From the NCBI RefSeq assembly GCF_020217485.1, contig NZ_JAEKMI010000001.1, positions 1-64,000 of the forward strand: DNA of 64,000 nt. The letters are read 5' to 3'. The position numbers and the translations under genes are program-made. The DNA comes from Mycobacterium sp. WUMAC-067 (GTDB taxonomy: Bacteria > Actinomycetota > Actinomycetes > Mycobacteriales > Mycobacteriaceae). Shown one piece after another: positions 58,623 to 64,000 of this stretch (its first letter is position 1; the number at the start of each line of letters is the position of its first letter). Under the pieces are notes generated by a model. It was not told where the DNA came from. It searched no databases and worked only from the letters and a program-made list of their open reading frames with translations.

Positions 58623-59090
58623 ATGACTGTGCAACCGATTCCCGAGGGCTACACGAGTTTGACCCCGTTCTTGGTCGTCGATGGCGCCGAAGCCGCCATC
58701 AACTTTTACGTCGACGTCTTCGGTGCGACACTCGTCGAGAAGATGGCCGGGCCGAATGACACGATCGCGCACGCGGAGCTGGACTTCGGCCACGGCAGGT
58801 TGCAACTGGCCGATCCCAACCCCGGCTATCACCTCGAAGCCCCCGGCCGGACAGAATCGGTGACCCATTCGATGGCGTTGTACTGCACCGACGTCGACGA
58901 CGTGTTGGCGCGGGCCCAGAGGGCGGGCGCGACGGTACGCGAGGCGGCCCAGACCTTCGTCACCGGCGACCGGTTCGGCTCAATCGTCGACCCCTTCGGG
59001 CACCGCTGGTCGATCATGACGAGGGTCGAAGACATCGATGCCGCCGAGCGCGAACACCGGCTTGCCGGCTGGGGCGCCGACAACCTCTAA
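58623..59090 (+). CDS. VOC (glyoxalase/PhnB-like) family protein
   Basis: A 155-aa vicinal-oxygen-chelate protein of the PhnB/YycE type. Two beta-alpha-beta-beta-beta modules are visible (LTPFLVVDGAEAAINFYVDVFGA and MALYCTDVDDVLARAQRAGA), ending in the characteristic GSIVDPFGHRWSIMTR. The activity is unknown; relatives include fosfomycin- and bleomycin-binding proteins and isomerases. It is probably regulated by the divergent AraC protein. Confidence 0.88.
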   Translation: MTVQPIPEGYTSLTPFLVVDGAEAAINFYVDVFGATLVEKMAGPNDTIAHAELDFGHGRLQLADPNPGYHLEAPGRTESVTHSMALYCTDVDDVLARAQRAGATVREAAQTFVTGDRFGSIVDPFGHRWSIMTRVEDIDAAEREHRLAGWGADNL

Positions 59091-59117
59091 AGCACTCCCC
59101 GAGAGTGCGTCGGTGCC

Positions 59118-61283
59118 CTACAGCATGCAGGACACGCAGCCCTCGACCTCTGTTCCCTCCAACGCCAGCTGGCGCAAGCGGATGTAGTACAGCGTCTTGA
59201 TTCCCTTGCGCCAGGCGTAGATCTGCGCCTTGTTCACGTCGCGGGTGGTGGCGGTGTCCTTGAAGAACAGCGTCAGCGACAGTCCCTGATCCACGTGCTG
59301 CGTCGCCGCGGCGTAGGTGTCGATGATCTTCTCGTAGCCGATCTCGTAGGCGTCCTGGTAGTACTCCAGGTTGTCGTTGGTCAGATACGGCGCCGGGTAG
59401 TAGACGCGGCCGATCTTGCCTTCCTTGCGGATCTCGATCTTGCTCGCCACCGGATGGATCGAGCTGGTCGAGTGGTTGATGTAGCTGATCGACCCCGTCG
59501 GCGGGACGGCCTGCAGGTTCTGGTTGTAGATGCCGTGCGTCTGCACCGACTCCTTCAGCCGCCGCCAATCGTCTTGCGTCGGAATGCGAATGCCCGCCTC
59601 GGCGAAGATCTCCCGGACCCGCGGGGTGGCCGGCTCCCACACCTGTTCGGTGTACTTGTCGAAGAACTCACCCGAGGCGTACTTCGACTTCTCGAAGCCA
59701 CCGAACTTGCTTCCCCGTTCGATCGCAATGCGATTCGACGCGCGCAGCGCGTGGTAGAGCACGGTGTAGAAGTAGATGTTGGTGAAGTCGACGCCCTCTT
59801 CTGAGCCATAGTGGATGCGCTCGCGGGCCAGGTAGCCGTGCAGGTTCATCTGGCCGAGCCCGATTGCGTGGGACTCGTTGTTGCCCTGCTCGATTGAGGG
59901 CACCGAGGTGATGTGCGTCTGATCGCTCACCGCCGTCAGCGCGCGGATCGCCACCTCGATGGTCTGCGCGAAGTCGGGCGAGTCCATCGTCTTGGCGATG
60001 TTCAGCGACCCCAGGTTGCACGAAATGTCCTTGCCCACTTTGGCATACGACAAGTCGTCGTTGAACACCGACGGCGTGGAGACCTGCAGGATCTCCGAGC
60101 ACAGGTTCGAGTGGGTGATCTTGCCGTCGATCGGGTTGGCCCGGTTCACCGTGTCCTCGAACATGATGTACGGGTAGCCGGATTCGAACTGCAGCTCGGC
60201 CAGCGTCTGGAAGAACTCGCGCGCTTTGATTTTGGTCTTGCGAATGCGGGCATCGTCGACCATCTCGTAGTACTTCTCGGTGACCGAGATGTCGGCGAAC
60301 GGCAGACCGTAGACACGCTCGACGTCATACGGCGAGAACAGGTACATGTCCTCGTTCTTCTTGGCCAGCTCGAAGGTGATGTCCGGGATCACCACGCCCA
60401 GGCTCAGCGTCTTGATGCGGATCTTCTCGTCGGCGTTCTCGCGCTTGGTGTCCAGGAACCGGTAGATGTCCGGGTGGTGCGCGTGCAGGTACACCGCGCC
60501 CGCGCCCTGGCGGGCACCGAGCTGGTTGGCGTAGGAGAACGAGTCCTCGAGCAACTTCATGATCGGGATGACGCCCGAGGACTGGTTCTCGATGTTCTTG
60601 ATCGGGGCGCCGTGCTCGCGAATGTTGCTCAGCAGCAACGCAACTCCCCCGCCACGCTTGGACAGCTGCAGCGCGGAGTTGATCGATCGCCCGATGGACT
60701 CCATGTTGTCTTCGATGCGCAGCAGAAAGCAGCTCACCGGTTCCCCGCGCTGCTTTTTGCCCGAGTTCAAAAACGTCGGGGTGGCCGGCTGGAAACGGCC
60801 GTCGATGATCTCGTCGACGAGCTTTTCGGCCAGGATGGTGTCACCGGAGGCCAGCGTCAGCGCCACCATGACGACGCGGTCCTCGAAGCGCTCGAGGTAA
60901 CGCTTCCCGTCGAACGTCTTCAGTGTGTAGGAGGTGTAGTACTTGAACGCCCCCAGGAACGTCGGGAAACGGAACTTCTTGGCGTAGGCCCGGTCCAGCA
61001 GCGTCTTGACGAAGTTGCGACTGTACTGGTCGAGGACCTCGCGCTCGTAATAGTTCTCCTTGATCAGGTAGTCGAGCTTCTCGTCCTGATTGTGGAAGAA
61101 CACCGTGTTCTGGTTGACGTGCTGCAGGAAGTACTGGTGCGCGGCCTCGCGGTCCTTGTCGAACTGGATCTTGCCGTCCGCGTCGTACAGATTCAGCATC
61201 GCGTTGAGCGCGTGATAGTCCGTCTCCCCCGGCAACGCGTGGGCTCCGGTGGTTACAGGCTCTGCAGCGACGGTTGTTGACAC
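59118..61283 (-). CDS. nrdE: Class Ib ribonucleotide reductase alpha subunit
   Basis: A 721-aa catalytic subunit that reduces ribonucleoside diphosphates. Active-site cysteines are in PVSCFLLR and NLCSEI, the radical-relay tyrosines in the C-terminal region, and the redox-shuttle pair is the final CVSCML. The N-terminal ATP cone is absent, as expected for class Ib. The GTG at 61283 lies inside nrdI (31-bp overlap), giving tight coupling. M. tuberculosis NrdE is about the same length. Confidence 0.96.
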   Translation of the reverse strand: MSTTVAAEPVTTGAHALPGETDYHALNAMLNLYDADGKIQFDKDREAAHQYFLQHVNQNTVFFHNQDEKLDYLIKENYYEREVLDQYSRNFVKTLLDRAYAKKFRFPTFLGAFKYYTSYTLKTFDGKRYLERFEDRVVMVALTLASGDTILAEKLVDEIIDGRFQPATPTFLNSGKKQRGEPVSCFLLRIEDNMESIGRSINSALQLSKRGGGVALLLSNIREHGAPIKNIENQSSGVIPIMKLLEDSFSYANQLGARQGAGAVYLHAHHPDIYRFLDTKRENADEKIRIKTLSLGVVIPDITFELAKKNEDMYLFSPYDVERVYGLPFADISVTEKYYEMVDDARIRKTKIKAREFFQTLAELQFESGYPYIMFEDTVNRANPIDGKITHSNLCSEILQVSTPSVFNDDLSYAKVGKDISCNLGSLNIAKTMDSPDFAQTIEVAIRALTAVSDQTHITSVPSIEQGNNESHAIGLGQMNLHGYLARERIHYGSEEGVDFTNIYFYTVLYHALRASNRIAIERGSKFGGFEKSKYASGEFFDKYTEQVWEPATPRVREIFAEAGIRIPTQDDWRRLKESVQTHGIYNQNLQAVPPTGSISYINHSTSSIHPVASKIEIRKEGKIGRVYYPAPYLTNDNLEYYQDAYEIGYEKIIDTYAAATQHVDQGLSLTLFFKDTATTRDVNKAQIYAWRKGIKTLYYIRLRQLALEGTEVEGCVSCML

Positions 61284-61696
61284 GTCTGTTCCTTCCAGAA
61301 ATCGGCTAAGCCCGCGCGGACGGCATCCACGTCGTCCTGGGTTCCCATTAGTTCGAAGCGGTAGAGGTACGGAACGCCGCACTTGCGCGAGATCACGTCA
61401 CCCGCGTAGGCGAATTCGGCGCCGAAGTTGTTGTTGCCCGCGGCGATGACGCCGCGGATCAACGAACGGTTGTGTTCATTGTTCAAAAAGGCGATGACCT
61501 GTTTGGGGACATAGCCGCCGGCGTTGAGGTCAGGAGTCGCCCGGCCGCCGCCGTAGGTGGGCAGCACCAGGACGTAGGGCTGGTCCACCTCGATACGGCC
61601 GTGCAGCGGTATCCGCGTGGCGGGAATCCCCAGCTTCTCCACGAAGCGGTGGGTGTTCTCCGACACGGAGGAGAAATAGACCAGGTTGCGCCCCAT
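61253..61696 (-). CDS. nrdI: NrdI flavodoxin-like protein
   Basis: A 147-aa FMN protein that supplies oxidant to build the dimanganese-tyrosyl cofactor of NrdF. Motifs are [19 protein letters not shown] (FMN phosphate loop), LPTYGGG and [18 protein letters not shown], all standard for NrdI. The ATG at 61696 has a strong AAGGAGG. It is the second gene of nrdHIE, 32 bp after nrdH. Confidence 0.96.
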   Translation of the reverse strand: MGRNLVYFSSVSENTHRFVEKLGIPATRIPLHGRIEVDQPYVLVLPTYGGGRATPDLNAGGYVPKQVIAFLNNEHNRSLIRGVIAAGNNNFGAEFAYAGDVISRKCGVPYLYRFELMGTQDDVDAVRAGLADFWKEQTCQQPSLQSL

Positions 61697-61728
61697 GGTG
61701 CCGCAACCTCCTTACCTAACGTCTTGCC

Positions 61729-61968
61729 TTACGCGCTGAGTTCCACCGCGGCGAGCGCCTTGATGCGATCGGGCCGGAATCCCGACCAGTGGTCGTTGCC
61801 CGCCACCACGACGGGAGCCTGCAGGTAGCCCAGCGCCATCACGTAATCACGCGCCTCGGAGTCCAACGTGATGTCGACCTTGTCGTAGACGATGCCCTGC
61901 TTGTCCAGCGCCTTGTAGGTGGCGCTGCACTGCACGCATGCCGGCTTGGTGTACACGGTGATGCTCAT
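61729..61968 (-). CDS. nrdH: NrdH glutaredoxin-like redoxin
   Basis: A 79-aa dithiol donor for NrdE, reduced by thioredoxin reductase. The active site is CVQC (11-14), with the NrdH-specific SGFRPDRIKAL at the C-terminal end. GGAG lies 10 nt before the ATG. It is the first gene of the operon, with an unusually distant regulatory region. Confidence 0.96.
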   Translation of the reverse strand: MSITVYTKPACVQCSATYKALDKQGIVYDKVDITLDSEARDYVMALGYLQAPVVVAGNDHWSGFRPDRIKALAAVELSA

Positions 61969-62181
61969 AGAATGCCGCTCCTTTGCGGAAGAGGGGGACC
62001 CAATGGACTGGCAACTACTTTTGGACTGCGTCTTTGCTAGGTTCAGCGATCCGGCAGGCGCCCAGATTCCCGTCGTGCGGCGACCAGTGCCGAAGACCTG
62101 TCTTCGACCACTTCGCGTCGATTTCGGGGGTTCACCGAGCCTGGCTGGCTTGGCGATCCTGGGATCCGCCGGTGCATCGAA
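61969..62181. other. Long untranslated interval upstream of nrdH
   Basis: These 213 bp separate the nrdH start from its NrdR boxes. I find no coding frame, strong hairpin or riboswitch motif. If the promoter lies at the boxes, the nrdHIE transcript has a leader of about 200 nt; otherwise a second promoter lies here. No convincing -35/-10 pair is visible. Confidence 0.4.
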
Positions 62182-62229
62182 ACACTACACCTAGTGGCTG
62201 ACAAGATGTCGAGATACAAGATGTTCTGA
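62182..62229. promoter_or_regulatory. Pair of NrdR boxes upstream of nrdHIE
   Basis: Box 1 is ACACTACACCTAGTGG (62182-62197) and box 2 is ATACAAGATGTTCTGA (62214-62229). The starts are 32 bp apart, as upstream of nrdF, and each box resembles its counterpart there (12 of 16 positions for each). A 9-bp direct repeat, ACAAGATGT, occurs at 62201 and 62216. Confidence 0.72.
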
Positions 62230-62406
62230 ATAACATTTCTGAAATTCCCTGGTCGTAAGGCCTGTGTCGAACAAATTCAGACACCCCGCCCCGGCGTGTC
62301 GCAGATCACACGCCGAGACGAAGGCGCCTCCGTGTATGGGTATAGCAGCGGCCACCGACAACCCGGTTTCGCCCCGCCGCCCGCGGCGCGCACACCGACA
62401 GCTAGC

Positions 62407-62436
62407 AAAGCCGCCAGACGACGCTGGCGGCTTTGG
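62407..62436 (-). terminator. Strong hairpin downstream of the FMN reductase gene
   Basis: Perfect 12-bp arms CAAAGCCGCCAG (62407-62418) and CTGGCGGCTTTG (62425-62436) around ACGACG. It lies 60 bp beyond the reductase stop. There is no long T-run, so this is an L-shaped mycobacterial terminator at best. Because the stem is symmetric it may act on both strands. The interval 62230-62406 shows nothing else recognisable. Confidence 0.7.
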
Positions 62437-62495
62437 CTATTCGGCAACGACAACCTCGCTGGTCGCCTCCCGGCCGGCTTGTCGACTTCGGCCAA

Positions 62496-63050
62496 TCAGC
62501 CGGCTTCGGCGGCGAGCTTGCCCACCACATCGCGCACGTTCGCCGAGAGCTCGGCATCCTCGGCGGGGGCCCTGCCTTCCAGCGTGGTGAACGGCACGGA
62601 CAGTTTGATCGACTCGACGACCCGCGCGCCGGCGATGCCGAAGGACTTGCGGGTCTCGTCGTGCGCCCACACCCCGCCGTACCGGCCGAAGGATCCCCCG
62701 ATGACCGCCAGCGGCTTGCCTTTCAGCGCGCCGTCGCCAAAGGGGCGCGACAGCCAGTCGATCGCGTTCTTGACGACCGCCGGAATGCTGCCGTTGTACT
62801 CGGGGGTGACCACCAGAGCGGCGTCGGCGTCGGCCGCCGCGGCGCGCAACGCGGCCACCGGAGCCAGCGGCGGCGCGTCGGCGTTCATCGCGTCGTCGAT
62901 CTCCTCGTTGTAGAACGGCAGGTCACCGAGCCCTTCGAAGAGCGTGACGGTGACGCCGTCGGTGGCGACGGCCCGCGCCAATTCGGCGATCTGACGGTTG
63001 ATCGACGCCGCCCGCAGGCTTCCCACTAACGCCAAGATTGTGATTGCCAC
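62496..63050 (-). CDS. NADPH-dependent FMN reductase family protein
   Basis: A 184-aa flavodoxin-fold reductase, the same length as Rv3054c with the GTG 63050 start. FMN-binding and signature segments are ALVGSLRAASINRQIAE (phosphate loop), VVTPEYNGSIPAVVKNAIDWLSR and GGSFGRYGG. It may reduce free FMN, quinones or azo compounds. An ATG at 63083 would add 11 residues but has no proper ribosome-binding site. It is divergent from the TetR gene, with a dyad between. Confidence 0.9.
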   Translation of the reverse strand: MAITILALVGSLRAASINRQIAELARAVATDGVTVTLFEGLGDLPFYNEEIDDAMNADAPPLAPVAALRAAAADADAALVVTPEYNGSIPAVVKNAIDWLSRPFGDGALKGKPLAVIGGSFGRYGGVWAHDETRKSFGIAGARVVESIKLSVPFTTLEGRAPAEDAELSANVRDVVGKLAAEAG

Positions 63051-63099
63051 TTCTCGCAGTTCCCTTCGGTCGTTGGTATACATCCTCGCACGACCTAAA

Positions 63100-63113
63100 C
63101 GGACTGTGGTCCG
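63100..63113. promoter_or_regulatory. Dyad between FMN reductase and TetR genes
   Basis: CGGAC (63100-63104), spacer TGTG, GTCCG (63109-63113), with A/T-rich flanks AAA and ATTT. It is central in the 92-bp divergent region and is the likely operator of the adjacent TetR. Confidence 0.6.
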
Positions 63114-63142
63114 ATTTATTCCGTGAGCGTTAAAGTGCAGGG

Positions 63143-63757
63143 GTGAGCGACGTCGAACGGTCGGGCGAGCTGCCCGTGTGCATCCCGCAGCTGCCGGCGC
63201 GGGAGCGCGGCGACGCCGTGCGCAACCGCGCGCTGCTGCTGGATGCGGCGCGCCGCCTGGTCGCCGAGCGCGGGGCCGACGCCGTCACCATGGACGACGT
63301 CGCCGCGGCCGCCGGCGTCGGCAAGGGCACGCTGTTCCGCCGATTCGGCAGCCGGGCCGGCCTGATGATGGTGCTGCTCGACGAGGACGAACGGGCCAGC
63401 CAGGAAGCGTTCCTGTTCGGTCCGCCGCCGCTGGGGCCCGATGCCCCGCCGTTGGATCGGCTCGTGGCCTTCGGCCGGGAACGGATGTGCTTCGCCCACA
63501 CCCACCGCGCGCTGCTGTCCGCGGCCAACCGCGACCCGCGGACTCGTCACGCGCCGGCGGCCGCCGTCCTGCGCAGGCACGTGCGCGTGGTGCTGGCCTC
63601 GGCGAAGACCACCGGCGACCTCGATGCCCAGACCGACGCATTGCTCGCGTTGCTGGACGTGGATTACGTCGAGCATCAGCTGACCGAGCGCGGTCACACC
63701 CTGGCGACGTTGGGCGACGCGTGGGAAAGCCTGGCGCGCAAGCTCTGCGGGCGGTGA
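63143..63757 (+). CDS. TetR-family regulator (Rv3055-like)
   Basis: A 204-aa regulator. The HTH is [44 protein letters not shown] (about 31-75). The C-terminal domain has the [13 protein letters not shown]...[12 protein letters not shown] pattern of mycobacterial TetR proteins that control oxidoreductases. The start is GTG 63143. It is divergent from the FMN reductase, its probable target, and its stop overlaps the dinB2 GTG by 4 bp, so dinB2 is probably under the same promoter. Confidence 0.9.
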   Translation: MSDVERSGELPVCIPQLPARERGDAVRNRALLLDAARRLVAERGADAVTMDDVAAAAGVGKGTLFRRFGSRAGLMMVLLDEDERASQEAFLFGPPPLGPDAPPLDRLVAFGRERMCFAHTHRALLSAANRDPRTRHAPAAAVLRRHVRVVLASAKTTGDLDAQTDALLALLDVDYVEHQLTERGHTLATLGDAWESLARKLCGR

Positions 63758-64000
63758 ACGCCGGAATGCCCACCGCGGCACGGGATTGGGTCCTGCACGT
63801 GGACCTCGATCAGTTCCTGGCCTCGGTCGAGTTGCGCCGTCGCCCCGAGCTGGCCGGGCTGCCCGTCATCGTCGGCGGCAACGGCGATCCGAGCGAACCG
63901 CGCAAGGTCGTCACCTGCGCCTCCTACGAGGCCCGGGAATTCGGTGTCCGCGCGGGCATGCCGCTACGCGCCGCCGCCCGCCGCTGCCCCGAGGCGACCT
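63754..64000 (+). CDS. dinB2: Y-family DNA polymerase IV, DinB2-type (3' end outside window)
   Basis: The first 82 codons are present. The segment [14 protein letters not shown] (13-26) holds the catalytic Asp D17, and [20 protein letters not shown] is the Y-family second motif. The steric-gate position, Phe or Tyr in most DinB proteins, is Leu (L22 from the GTG; L18 from ATG 63766). Leucine at this site is known from M. smegmatis DinB2, where it permits ribonucleotide incorporation. The gene is translationally coupled to the TetR (GTGA overlap) and matches Rv3056 by position. Confidence 0.92.
   Translation, partial: MNAGMPTAARDWVLHVDLDQFLASVELRRRPELAGLPVIVGGNGDPSEPRKVVTCASYEAREFGVRAGMPLRAAARRCPEAT

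Overview
The window is a roughly 68-70 % GC chromosomal segment from a Mycobacterium, most likely a slow grower. The evidence is a long run of genes in the same order as M. tuberculosis Rv3014c-Rv3056: ligA, metE-like, lpqA, mnmA, iscS, plsC/GNAT pair, etfA/etfB, methylglucose-polysaccharide genes, the Rv3033-Rv3042c block, ctaD, fecB, adhC, nrdF, a BVMO with its TetR, nrdEIH and dinB2. I see no rRNA, tRNA, CRISPR array, insertion sequence or phage gene. The species cannot be fixed from the sequence alone.

Layout. (1) 1-5.9 kb: an accessory efflux block with an mmpS-mmpL pair, a PPOX-family protein, a TetR and a cystathionine gamma-lyase-like enzyme. A perfect 21-bp dyad lies in the mmpS/PPOX divergent promoter. 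(2) 5.9-20.7 kb: conserved housekeeping genes. These are ligA, an ArsR/AHSA1 pair with two identical-type operators, a MetE-like protein, lpqA, iscS-mnmA (tRNA 2-thiolation), an OlsB/OlsA-like acyltransferase pair, electron-transfer flavoprotein, and a three-gene methylglucose lipopolysaccharide (MGLP) module. The esx/PE/PPE block that M. tuberculosis carries between lpqA and mnmA is absent. (3) 20.8-38.0 kb: an accessory island of about 17 kb inserted inside the MGLP-associated region. Its left arm holds an SDR epimerase, a catalase-like protein and a degenerate trypsin-fold secreted protein. Its core is a carotenoid photoprotection supercluster: crtE-crtI-crtB-crtYc-crtYd-methyltransferase-crtU-Rieske oxygenase, a MarR regulator, idi (type 2), and a divergent mmpL-tspO-phr operon. 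(4) 38-53.6 kb: conserved core genes Rv3033-like to nrdF. (5) 53.7-64 kb: conserved genes (BVMO/TetR, nrdEIH, FMN reductase, TetR-dinB2) interleaved with accessory regulator/enzyme pairs.

How the parts work together. The crt operon should convert GGPP through phytoene, lycopene and beta-carotene to an aromatic isorenieratene-type carotenoid. Two extra tailoring genes, a UbiE-like methyltransferase and a Rieske oxygenase with intact [2Fe-2S] and non-haem iron motifs, are translationally coupled to the operon, and their products are unknown. idi feeds isoprenoid precursor, phr repairs UV dimers, and TspO and an MmpL travel with them. The most striking regulatory signal is a 31-bp dyad-type element found both upstream of crtE and between idi and mmpL, with 21 of 31 identical positions and the same geometry. 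It implies one regulator, most plausibly the embedded MarR protein, co-controls pigment synthesis, precursor supply and DNA photorepair. In the ribonucleotide reductase genes, nrdF and nrdH each carry a pair of NrdR-like boxes exactly 32 bp apart, tying the two unlinked operons together. Several other TetR/ArsR family regulators sit next to clear palindromes that are probably their own operators.
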